Positions 54,926 through 64,000 of a DNA stretch of 64,000 nt are shown in pieces. A program made the position numbers and the translations under genes. The number at the start of each line of letters is the position of its first letter. Position 1 is the first letter of the stretch. The DNA comes from Mytilus californianus (Eukaryota; Mollusca; Bivalvia; Mytilida; Mytilidae). Location: assembly GCF_021869535.1 (NCBI RefSeq), contig NW_026262679.1, positions 83,883,143-83,947,142 on the forward strand, given 5' to 3'. A model generated the notes under the pieces. The model ran no database searches and was not told the origin of the DNA. It worked only from the letters and a program-made list of their open reading frames with translations.

Positions 54926-54935
54926 TTTTATTTTT

Positions 54936-55185
54936 ATGAGCAACACGGCGAGTGCCACATCTGGAGCAGGAACTGCTTACCCTTCTGGTGCAGCTGAGTT
55001 CACCACCGGTTTAAAGTGGGGTTCGTGTTGTTCAGCCTTTGGTTTTTGTTTATATGAAGTGATTGAGGACTTTTTCGTTTTTTCGTTGTTTTTTTTCTTT
55101 TTTTTTAGTCATTGCGTTGTAAATTTTTCTTCAGCCGATGAATTTTGAATTTCCCGTTGGTATCTTCTGCCTCTTTATATGAGTT
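54936..55185 (+). repeat. Dispersed repeat R3, full-length-like copy
   Basis: 'gagcaacacggcgagtgcca', 'gcttacccttctggtgcagc', 'gtggggttcgtgttgttcag' and 'ccgttggtatcttctgcctc'. It starts about 10 bp after the retrotransposon remnant. Confidence 0.65.
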
Positions 55186-55554
55186 ATTGGCCTTGGAAGA
55201 CAATTGATTTCCTATTTTTCTTTATTGCCAGAAACTATCAGAAACATTCTCATTGCATATATCAATTTTGTTAAAAAAATGCCATGTTAGCAAATCTACT
55301 GTTGATGTTTTACTGCGATTTCAGTATTTTTAAAGCAGTGCATAATTGATTGCAAAAAAAGGGGCACATGTTCTCAGTTTTAGCGATCCCATTGACATAT
55401 TTGTTTGTTTTTAAAGTAATTAAGATTATAACACAATGTTGACTGCTATACCCTATTTTTGACATTTTTACCTATTATGTCTATTTGTTTTGTTCACACA
55501 TTGTTGTCAGTATAATGGAATTTTATTCGGCTGTCATACAAGTGAGAGGTTTAG

Positions 55555-55710
55555 CTAGCTATAAAACCAGGTTTAAGCCACCATTTTCTACATAAGGAAA
55601 TGCCTGTACCAAGTCAGGAATATGACAGTTGTTTTCCAATCGTTTGATGTGTTTGAGCTTTTGATTTTGACATTTTATACGGGATTTTCCGATTTGAATT
55701 TTCCTTGGAG
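55555..55710 (+). repeat. Dispersed repeat R4, copy 1
   Basis: 'gtttaagccaccattttcta', 'gcctgtaccaagtcaggaat', 'atgacagttgttttccaatc' and 'cgggattttccgatttgaat'. A second copy follows at 56140-56285. Non-coding. Confidence 0.6.
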
Positions 55711-55984
55711 TTCGGTATTTTTGTTATTTTACGTTTCCCTTTGTTGTCGCTAAAGTACGTTGCAGTGTAATATAAATGAAAATACTTTCACATCCACATA
55801 ACCGATTTGATAAAGGTTGTAGTTTTTCAGCGAATTTTGGATGCTTAGCAACGTTGCGAAAACAAAATGTCAAAATTTGGATTCAATATTATTATCTACC
55901 CTTGCTACTGTATCGTATGCCCTTAATCAATTTCAATCAAGTTAAATTAACTGTGTTCGTTTAAATGATAAATAATTATCTTTA

Positions 55985-56140
55985 GTGGGGTTAGTGTTGC
56001 TCGGTCTTTAGTTTTCTATGTTGTGTTTTGTGTACTTTTTGACTGTTTGCCTTTTTCTTTTTTTTGCCATGGTGTTGTTAGTATATTTTCGACTTATGAG
56101 TTTGAATTAATGTCCCTTTGGTATCTTTCGCCTTTCCTTT
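55985..56140 (+). repeat. Dispersed repeat R3, partial
   Basis: 'gtggggttagtgttgctcgg', 'gccatggtgttgttagtata' and 'cctttggtatctttcgcctt' match the 3' half of R3. It joins directly onto R4 copy 2. Confidence 0.6.
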
Positions 56141-56285
56141 TCTACATAAAGATATGCCTGTACCAAGTCAGGAATATGACAGATTTTTTCCATCCGTTTG
56201 GTGTGTTGGCGCTTATGGTCTTGCCATTTGATAAGGGACTTTCTGTTTTGAAATTTCATTGGAGTTAGGTATTTTTATTATTTTA
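56140..56285 (+). repeat. Dispersed repeat R4, copy 2
   Basis: 'tctacataaagatatgcctg', 'taccaagtcaggaatatgac', 'gataagggactttctgtttt', 'cattggagttaggtattttt'. About 580 bp from copy 1. Confidence 0.6.
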
Positions 56286-56289
56286 CTTA

Positions 56290-57313
56290 TTAATCACAAT
56301 AACCTATATCAATTTTAAAATCTAAAGTTTCAACATAATAGTTTTATTGTTATGTGTATTGGAATTTAACAATCCGATTAAAATCAAATCTTTCACTCTG
56401 CTTATAATCAGATTGGGTATTTAACAAATTGAAAAAATGTCCTTCCTTTTTCTGTAAAAGACAGTCCATATTATTTATAAATACTACAGTAACCATTATC
56501 TTGCAATAAGAAGAAAAAACCAGAGTAACTCATTCCAATCGAACTGAACAGAATTTTATAACAATGACGACCAGAAACAACCGAAAAACAACTGACAAAC
56601 TTTTTGCGATAATAAATTAAACCAATATTTTGGTATTGGGACCGTTTTTCGATCTTCCATTGTCGAAATCGAAGCGAAAGAAAGGTTTTGGTTACAAAAG
56701 TCAACAAAAGTTTTAAATTCTTACAGGGAATTAGCCTTGTAAAGACATACTTTTGTAATGAATTATATATTATATCCTAGAAAAATCACTTATGAAAGTA
56801 AAACAGCAACACAATTTCAACCTACTGATATCCGTACTTTTGTCATAACTGAACTGTGGTAGGTAGAGCAAACATAGAAACTCACTAAAATTGCTACGTG
56901 TCTAGGTAATCAAAATTAATTTTAAGCGCAGAATAATTAGAACCTTTAAAAGAGTTTCACTTCATTGACCAATTCCAATTAAAGCAATGCATACAGAGAA
57001 TCTGATAGATTATCAATTATTAAACAAATATTTGATAAGTGACATACATTTACAAAACATATACTGTTGGAGTTTGTAGCATGAATACACTCATTTATTA
57101 TACATATCCTCTAATACATATTCCCACATTTATACACTATACGTAAAACGATGCAAAATAGTTGACTGTGGAACGCGTTTGTTTTCATACTTAAGGGATA
57201 AGAAAATAAAACCTACAAAAAGTAACACTTTGAAATTCAAGGATATATGCAAAAAAAAACATACGTAAATTAATGTATCATGTGTGGTACCTTATACATT
57301 TTGTAGAGTGCTT
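56290..57313. other. Intergenic, no gene recognised
   Basis: AT-rich DNA between R4 and the second foldback element. The longest frame (56471-56707, minus) has no recognisable domain or splice partner. Nothing else seen. Confidence 0.4.
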
Positions 57314-58452
57314 TTATTGCGAACCCAATGAAAGTTTTCCACAGTGCCATCTCTATCTTGACCAGGTATTTAAACTTTTGTAAGTTCACCTGTCCTATTG
57401 AATGAATACAATAGCTATTTTTCTCCATGTAGTTTTTTCACTGGGATCTTTAAATTTCTGCTACGAGAAATCTATCACTCATTGATTAATTTACCTGAGT
57501 AAAAAAAAATCTTATATATAGACAAAAATACTTTTTTTATACTCATTAAATGCGTGTGATGATGTATTTTTTCAATATTAATAATATATTTTCATTCAGT
57601 TTAATATAAACATTGATTCAATCATAAAAAGTTGATTTCAAACAAAAGTTTTATCAATGTTCCTATTGAAATTTGATTTTTTGTTGTCTAGTTATAGAAT
57701 ACATTTAAGAAGATCTTAATTTGAACATCATAATTTACAAGTTTTTATTCATGTCAAACAATTTTTTTTTTAAAAGGAACAATGTTGAAAGTTTTGTCAG
57801 AAATCAACTTTTTATGATTGAATCAATGTTTAAACATGTATTAAACTGAATGAAAATATATTATTAATATATTATTAATATAACATACATCAATGCTAAC
57901 ATGTTTAACCCTGCCACATTCTGTATGTATGTGCCTGTCCCAAGTCAGGAGCCTGTAATTCAGTGGTTGTCGTTTGTTTATGTATAACATATTTGTTTTT
58001 CATTCATTTTTTGTACATAAATTTGGTCTCTTGTGAAGAGTTGTCTCATTGGCAATCACACCACATCTTCTTTTTTATATTTTATTAATGTTTCAACTTT
58101 GCATCACTGTTTACATTCAACCGATTGAAAATATATTATCAATATTGAATAAATATAACATCACATGCAGTTTTGAGTATAAAACTCGGATGGAGAGTTG
58201 TCTCATTGGCACTTATACCACATCTTCCTATATCTATTTTCCGCTATTTACAAGATTTTTTTTTTACTCAGGTAAATTAATCAATGAGTGATAGATTTCT
58301 CTTAGAAGAAATTTAAAGATCCCAGTGAAAAAACTACATGGAGAACAATAGCTATTGTATTTATTCAATAGGACAGGTGAACTTACAAAAGTTTAAATAC
58401 CTGGTCAAGATAGAGATGGCACTGTGGAAAACTTTCATTGGGTTTGCAATAA
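57314..58452. mobile_element. Foldback element FB, copy 2 (1,139 bp)
   Basis: Terminal inverted repeats as in copy 1: TTATTGCGAACCCAATGAAA at the left and the inverse ending 'tttgcaataa' at 58452. Sequence is colinear with 11786-13050 and very similar. The chief difference is a loss of about 126 bp in the inner R1 segment: 'gtacataaattt|ggtctctt' here joins points that in copy 1 are separated from 12488 to about 12622. Short 'CTT' flanks on both sides (57311-57313, 58453-58455) may be a target duplication. Lies 20 bp beyond the TLR stop codon. Confidence 0.8.
58360..58365 (-). promoter_or_regulatory. Candidate TLR poly(A) signal inside the foldback element
   Basis: Plus-strand TTTATT reads AATAAA on the minus strand, about 108 bp after the TLR stop codon at 58473-58475 and inside the right arm of the foldback element. 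No canonical AATAAA lies between the stop and the element edge. Use is inferred. Confidence 0.4.
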
Positions 58453-58472
58453 CTTTTATAAATTATATTATA

Positions 58473-60965
58473 TCAAAAGAACCAAAGTCGAAGCTTTTGC
58501 CAAGCCATTTGGACTGCATCCTTCTCGACAGGCCATTGAATAAGAAGTACATCTTTCCAAATTGTTGAAAATTCTACGGGAATATTATCCAGAGTGATAT
58601 CGCTTGTAATAACAACAATCTTCTGCAGATTTTTTGAAAACTTTTCATATTTTGCTCTCTCGATTTCAAAACGAGTCCATTCATTTTGAACAATTGAAGG
58701 CGTTACTAGAAATATTATGTGTCTGCATCTGTTAATGGACGTAGCTCTTTCATGAGCAATCGATTCGCCTATAATGAAATCTCTATCTTCAATGCAGACT
58801 TTGAATCCCCATTCCTCCTCTACCTTCTCTTGCAATTCTTTCACAAAAGTAACGCAGTCATCGGAATATGAAATGTAAACGTCATAATCAAAAGTTAACT
58901 CTAGACCTTTCTCAGCAAACCTTCGGAAATTTCGAAAGAAAAAGAACATTATCCTCCATTTAAAATTGTATAATAGAGCAATACACAGCACACTCGATAA
59001 AAGAGTAGCCAACAATGAAATGCCCAATTTGATCCAGACGGTAGTATCACAGTCAACAAAATAATGATGAAAGTTTTCAGCGACATTTCTTGTATAGTTG
59101 ATACTATTTCTTGAAGAAACCAAACAAGAGTAATTTCCATTTTCATCTAATGTAACTTGTGTCGTCAAAATCCATCTCAGAAATGTCGTTGTGTCACACG
59201 AACAAATAAACGGATTATTACTAAGATAAAATTCAAAAGTTCCATGTTTTTTGTGCATGGTATCAATCCAATCAAGTATATTCTTTCCAATTGTTGTTAA
59301 TTGATTGTGCGACAAATCGAGTTCAACAAGGTTATAAAATGTTGTAACCACATCTGGAACAGTCTCCAACAAATTATGAGATATATTGAGCTGTTTTAGA
59401 TAAAGAAGTCGCCCAATCGAATTCGATCTGATTTTCCAGATATAATTATATGATACATCCAAATTTATTATATTTGGACAAAAAAATAATATTGTTGTAT
59501 TAGTTTGCAAAACATTAAATAAGTTTGTTTCTTTCAAGATAAGTGTTTTTAGATGGATTAAAAGCGGAATTTTCGCCTCTCCAATAGTTTTTACTGAACT
59601 TATACCTGATAAATCCAAATAATCCAAACTGTTAAATCCTTCCATAGTTATAAGTGGAAAGAAATCTGTTTCAAGGTAAGATATTTCAAGATGACGAAGG
59701 GAGCTATTTCTTATCTTTATTTTCAGAAAGGAAAATTCAGTCATAAAATGAGTTAATCTCAAAAACTGAATTTGACTCGGAACTAATACTGCCATGGTAT
59801 TAGCCTGTCTTGCCCATTTACCTTGAACTTCTTCAATTCTTGTAAAGTTATCCCTTGTTACAACGTTTAGGAAAATTGGATTTTTGAATCCTAATGGGAA
59901 ATATGAAAAGTCTATTATTTTGATGTTGATCATCTTGAACGTAAACAAGACGAAATCAACTTCCCAGCCATCCATACTAAAACTATTAGCAGATATAATA
60001 ACACTTTCAAAGCACTCTGGACGTTGAAACAAAACTAACGATTTGTTTTTAACTAATATAATGTTATTTTCGGATAAGTCAATTGCTTTTATACAGATAG
60101 TATATGCATATTTCATCATTTCTGGTGTAAGAATAACTGGATCAATGCTATGTTTTGAATCTGGACGAGTTATTCCGCGAAAAAGAAGTGCATCCATTGT
60201 TTTGTTCTGAAATGGATGTAAAATGTTAAGGGCTTGTGTTAAGTGAATATTGCTATTAGTAAGATTCAGTACTCTAAGATGTGGAAACGGAACTAAAACT
60301 CCACCTTCAATGACAACAAAGTTTTTACAAGTTGTCATGTGGAATTCCTTTAAACTCACCGGCATTTGTAAAAATGTTTCATTGTAAATATAATTTACGT
60401 GGCAATAATCAAGACTTAACTTTTGTAAATTGTACAGTTTCTTGAAGTGCTGTCCAAACGTTGCATTAAACATAAGATCAATGCTGAGCTCACGCAAGTT
60501 ACTGAGTCCGCCGACGGGAATTTTATATAGGTTGGAGTCTGGAGTTTTCATATTTCTACTAATGTCTAAAACTGATAAATTATTTATAGACTCAAACACT
60601 CCCTGAGGGTACGATTCAGATACATTCAGATAATTTTTAGACAAAGACAAATGTCTCAATAACGATAAGCCACAGAAAGCCTTAGTATGCAACAATCTGA
60701 TGTCATTATTATCAATTATTAGATTTTCTAGATACTTGTATCTATGAAATCCGTTGTCATCCAGTCTGGTCAGTCTATTGTAACTTAAATCCAATTTCTT
60801 TATATCAGGTGGTAAATCCTCCGGAATCGATGTAAATCCTTGATGTTTACACAAAGCCTCTTTATATCCAAACATATTTAGTGTGATATTGCATTCCGCA
60901 TACACAGTTCTATATGGATAAACAAATGTAATACACAAAACTGTGAAGATCCACATTTTATCCAT
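58473..60965 (-). CDS. Toll-like receptor, single-exon, 830 aa
   Basis: Type I membrane receptor of innate immunity. Domains in order: signal peptide (1-23, MDKMWIFTVLCITFVYPY...), an N-terminal cysteine pair (C25, C39), an LRR ectodomain with many LxxLxLxxN repeats (e.g. IKKLDLSYNRLTRLDD near 55, VELDLSHNQLTTIGKNI near 560), an LRR C-terminal cap (NPFICSCDTTTFLRWI, with partner cysteines before the membrane), a transmembrane helix at about 643-668 (LGISLLATLLSSVLCIALLY) and a TIR domain at about 692-830 starting FDYDVYISYSDDC. In the BB loop RDFIIGES the usual Pro is Ile732. Box 3 is represented by the final WFF. Ligand unknown; bivalves have large expanded TLR families and I cannot assign a vertebrate orthologue. 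Start is the most upstream Met giving a signal peptide. Stop TGA 58473-58475. Confidence 0.94.
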   Translation of the reverse strand: MDKMWIFTVLCITFVYPYRTVYAECNITLNMFGYKEALCKHQGFTSIPEDLPPDIKKLDLSYNRLTRLDDNGFHRYKYLENLIIDNNDIRLLHTKAFCGLSLLRHLSLSKNYLNVSESYPQGVFESINNLSVLDISRNMKTPDSNLYKIPVGGLSNLRELSIDLMFNATFGQHFKKLYNLQKLSLDYCHVNYIYNETFLQMPVSLKEFHMTTCKNFVVIEGGVLVPFPHLRVLNLTNSNIHLTQALNILHPFQNKTMDALLFRGITRPDSKHSIDPVILTPEMMKYAYTICIKAIDLSENNIILVKNKSLVLFQRPECFESVIISANSFSMDGWEVDFVLFTFKMINIKIIDFSYFPLGFKNPIFLNVVTRDNFTRIEEVQGKWARQANTMAVLVPSQIQFLRLTHFMTEFSFLKIKIRNSSLRHLEISYLETDFFPLITMEGFNSLDYLDLSGISSVKTIGEAKIPLLIHLKTLILKETNLFNVLQTNTTILFFCPNIINLDVSYNYIWKIRSNSIGRLLYLKQLNISHNLLETVPDVVTTFYNLVELDLSHNQLTTIGKNILDWIDTMHKKHGTFEFYLSNNPFICSCDTTTFLRWILTTQVTLDENGNYSCLVSSRNSINYTRNVAENFHHYFVDCDTTVWIKLGISLLATLLSSVLCIALLYNFKWRIMFFFFRNFRRFAEKGLELTFDYDVYISYSDDCVTFVKELQEKVEEEWGFKVCIEDRDFIIGESIAHERATSINRCRHIIFLVTPSIVQNEWTRFEIERAKYEKFSKNLQKIVVITSDITLDNIPVEFSTIWKDVLLIQWPVEKDAVQMAWQKLRLWFF

Positions 60966-62638
60966 TTACCATTGAAAGCGATATCAATTCAATATATAAT
61001 TACATCCTGCTATTATCAAATATTCAACTATTCACCAAACTCATGTTGTCATGGTCGAAAAAACTACAATGGTTTAAAAGCAAAAGCCGGTTAAGTGTTA
61101 AAAATTGTGGCTATTTACCTATTATGACAACGACCACCTGTTTAATAAAAACTTAATACCGATACTATTTGTCCTCATAATGATAGGACATTAGATATGT
61201 ACACGTCGGGATATCCATTATTTCCACAGGTAGGAACGTCGTCATATCGAGTTTAAAAGTATAGTTATTTTGTCAAGATTTTGTGCAGTAGGACATGAAT
61301 GACAAAATGTAAACTTTGGATTTTTTCCTAAAAGAAGTTATAAAGATAATTTATAAGAGCCTTGTTTATAGCTATTTTGTTTGTAAATGAAAATTATGAA
61401 TCGTATCGATATAAAATATGACATACTTAACGCTTAGGAACGGCTATTTTTAAAATTTATGTTATGGTTTTTCACACATAAAAAATGTTCTGTTTTCTGC
61501 GTGCGTGACAAATTAAGTGTTATAACTTACAATTGCTTTTAAATATCTTGAAAAAAATCGCCACCTTGCAAATAATTCAATATCTAAATATAAAAAGAGA
61601 TTGTCATGGTTTGGTTAACGTCATATAAAACTTCAAGTTTAAAAAAAATCTTGAATATGTTTTATATACTTGAATCTCTAAGTTTTAGTATAAAACAAGT
61701 GAACGTGAACTTTCTTGTAAAAGAAAATCTTTTATATTATCAAAATCTTCATAAATGTACTGTCATTGGATTATTGTCTTTCCGTACACTAATTCGCTAA
61801 TATATTTTTTCCGTATGCAGTGACCTTAACTACAAGATCTCGCGTTAGAACTTTGGCCACCGCACAGCGCAATTGCCAGTAGAAACCGTGATGAAAATTG
61901 TAGTAAACAATTGTGCACTGACAGGTGAATAGTGATAACTTATTCTTAAAGAACAAATTTAATACACCAAATCATTTAACAATTGTTAAAAAAAAAAAAA
62001 TTAACAATGCTCTATCAATTGAACAATTTGTCACGTGCTCCCCTTTCTCTGTGTTGATTGTTTATCAATGCCAGGACCGGTAAACGTCGGCAACTATCAA
62101 CAATCACTGAATGAAATATTATTTGTCGACAATACGTTATAGATTCGTAATACATATATAAAAAACGTGCATACAGGACTTGGTTTGGTATATATAAATA
62201 TAAATATCCATTGGTTGAATAATTTTGAAAACATTAAAATTACAAAAAAACTAGTTTCATATGACTTTAAGAATAGCCATAATTCAGTTCTGTGAATCAT
62301 ACATGTGTATCATACATATGAAATAAAATTAATGAGGTAGATAAAAGAATGTGATGCAATTTTTCTAATTACATTTAAAAGTTTATAATGTTATTGAAAA
62401 TACATGCATAAATGACGACAAGAAAAAGAAGTTTCAATAATGTGGTGTTAACTTGGAAAATACCGCAGTCTTAATGAAATTACATATAATAAAGCTACTT
62501 CTTTTTATTTCAGAACGGAGTTCTGCTGTTAATATTAGGAGCAGAAAAATGTAGACTTATTTTCATTTCTGTGACACCTTACTTTACTATGGAGTTCGAT
62601 TTCTCCCAATTAAACATCCACAAAGATGACAAAATAAA
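60966..62638. other. TLR upstream region
   Basis: AT-rich 5' flank of the TLR gene. The promoter must be here if the gene is truly one exon; no TATA box was assigned with confidence. No other gene seen. A run of 14 A lies at 61988-62001. Confidence 0.45.
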
Positions 62639-62770
62639 AGGTGAAGATGTGGTATGAGTGCCCATGATACAATTGTCCACCAGATACAAAATGATGTGGA
62701 TGTAAGCAACTATATGTAACTGTTGTGCTTTTAACAATGATGAACACCAATACTATAAAGTTACTATATG
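62639..62770 (+). repeat. Dispersed repeat R1 fragment
   Basis: GTGAAGATGTGGTATGAGTG, 'cccatgatacaattgtccac', 'aaaatgatgtggatgtaagc'. Same family as above. Confidence 0.6.
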
Positions 62771-63339
62771 AATCCCCGATATAAAAACATGTGAAATAGT
62801 TCAATCGAGAATATATATATGGAAGTGTTTAACGACCTTGACTGGCTATACAGCGCTTGCACGGGCGGGTTAATCGAGAAAAAAAACGGCAAAACATTTT
62901 ATTTAGCATTTAGGTTTAATGGCATACGAAACAGTAGCAAGAGCAGATACCAATGCATCCAAATTTAACGGGTAATTTTCACATCGTCGCTAAAGAAAAG
63001 CATTCAAAATTCGAGGAAAAATCACTAAGTCATCAAATCGGCTACTTAGTTTTGACAGTATTTGCAAAGGAAAACAAAGATAATGTTTATCTAAGCACCC
63101 ACAATCTGCTGCGAAGCATAAAATTTGATGGAAAAGAAGAATTTTTACTTTTTTTATCATAAATAATTTCGTGTATGACAGTAATTCGTATAGAGTTTTA
63201 ATGTACGACGGGATCAATTATTGTACGACGATGTTGCTTTAAGAATACACTGGGACGTAATTCAGCGCCAAAAAAGGAAAACAAAGTTTTCTATTTCTAG
63301 CTAAAGAAAAAGGAAGACACGAACCAAAATCAAAACCAA

Positions 63340-63990
63340 TCAAAGCCGGGTTTCAGATTTACTGTGAAAATACATATTCCAGAAAGAGGGGGGGGGGGGG
63401 GGGGGGGGGGGGTGTAAATCAGATGTGGATACTTTAAAAATCGAAATATCTGATAGGATATTATCAATCTAAGTCTCTTTCCTCTTGCAATAGCATAAAA
63501 ACAAAGGCTTCCCTACAATTTACACTAGTATACCTAATTCTACTCTTAAAGACTATAAGAACTAGTCCAACTTTGATTCATAAAAAAGAATGGTCAACGT
63601 AGATACAAATATATTGTTTTAGGAAGGGATAAATCATAATGTGTCAAAAAGAAACCTCCCTTATTCAAACAATAAAATATGTGAAATTTACATCATCTAT
63701 ATGCTTTGTATTTTATTAACAATATATATGTTACCTTTGAATGACGTGTTTTTCGAAAAAAAAAACAATAGGCATTTGCATGGAAACCTATTGTCCTACT
63801 CGACTTGTCGACTTATACTTTTATTCATATGAGACAGACTTTATACAGGAGCTTGTTAGGAAGAATGAAAGGAAGATAGCTTTATCCTTCAACTATAGAT
63901 GATGTCCTATCGATAAATAGTACAAAATGAAAGCATCTATTTCGTCGAACTTGAAATAAAGGATAACAAAGATGATAGATATAAGAAGAT
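63340..63990 (+). pseudogene. Decayed reverse-transcriptase retrotransposon copy 2
   Basis: Same element as 53850-54925 but covering a more central part. The start overlaps it ('gggtttcagatttactgtga' against 'gggtttcagcgttactgtgg'; 'ctttcctcttgcaatagcat' is common to both). Then AAGAATGGTCAACGTAGATA (63586-), a reading such as NGQRRYKYIVLGRDKS, then SYETDFIQELVRKNERKIA at 63824-63880, then 'atgatgtcctatcgataaat', the decayed active-site neighbourhood. Frameshifts, stops and a run of 25 G interrupt it. Inactive; may continue past the window. Confidence 0.68.
63388..63412 (+). repeat. Poly-G run, 25 nt
   Basis: Uninterrupted run of 25 G within retrotransposon copy 2. Its length is unlikely to be exact in any assembly. 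A second shorter G run (15) is at 17716-17730. Confidence 0.85.
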
Positions 63991-64000
63991 GTGGTATGAG
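63984..64000 (+). repeat. Dispersed repeat R1 head at window edge
   Basis: AGAAGATGTGGTATGAG, the first 17 bases of R1, runs off the window end. Confidence 0.55.

Noticed and set aside
62953..63162. 69-residue plus-strand frame beginning MHPNLTGNFHIVAKEK
   Set aside because: Reasonable composition, but no domain or splice partner, and it stands directly upstream of a decayed retroelement; I cannot support it as a gene.
1..64000. CRISPR array, bacterial operon or prophage
   Set aside because: The tandem arrays have no unique spacers and lie in eukaryotic DNA with spliced genes; no bacterial features were seen.

Overview
The window looks like nuclear DNA of a bivalve mollusc, most probably a marine mussel (Mytilus-like). 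It is AT-rich, its genes have small exons in long introns with GT/AG boundaries, and it is crowded with short dispersed repeats, foldback elements and tandem-repeat-bearing elements that I recognise as typical of mussel genomes. The species call is inference. The gene content (SNX22/24, EARS2, VPS45, NDUFA13, a Toll-like receptor) is animal without doubt.

Layout: (1) 769-5004 (+): last five coding exons of a small PX-domain sorting nexin; its first exon lies before the window. (2) 5005-15736: no host gene; an SNX 3' region, two tandem-repeat elements (7643-8290 and 9149-11343), a 1.27 kb foldback element (11786-13050), a TA-flanked MITE, a 42-bp minisatellite (13654-14815) and a palindrome. 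(3) 15737-17332 (-): mitochondrial glutamyl-tRNA synthetase in one uninterrupted reading frame. (4) 19348-38131 (+): complete VPS45 in 14 exons (565 aa), whose introns hold at least eight mobile or repeat insertions. (5) 41800-48557 (+): complete NDUFA13/GRIM-19 in four exons (148 aa). (6) 49465-57313: nested repeats, including a 2.4 kb composite element with three kinds of tandem repeat, and a decayed retrotransposon. (7) 58473-60965 (-): an intact one-exon Toll-like receptor (830 aa), with the second copy of the foldback element 20 bp past its stop codon. (8) 60966-64000: TLR upstream DNA and a second decayed retrotransposon.

The genes are unrelated housekeeping and immune genes; nothing suggests an operon or a functional cluster. 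Membrane traffic (SNX22/24, VPS45) and mitochondrial function (EARS2, NDUFA13) are each represented twice, which I regard as chance.

The most distinctive signal is a set of at least six sequence-unrelated element families that share one architecture: a hairpin at the left end, often a GTC/GTCG-rich stretch, a block of roughly 125-192 bp tandem units, then a copy of the left-end motif (usually inverted) followed by a compact terminal hairpin. This resembles non-autonomous Helitron/Helentron-type elements. Two carry higher-order repeats. Smaller items of interest are a possible in-frame cassette exon and a duplicated splice acceptor in VPS45, a TLR whose nearest polyadenylation signal lies inside a transposon, and a 92-bp MITE with a perfect 9-bp target duplication.
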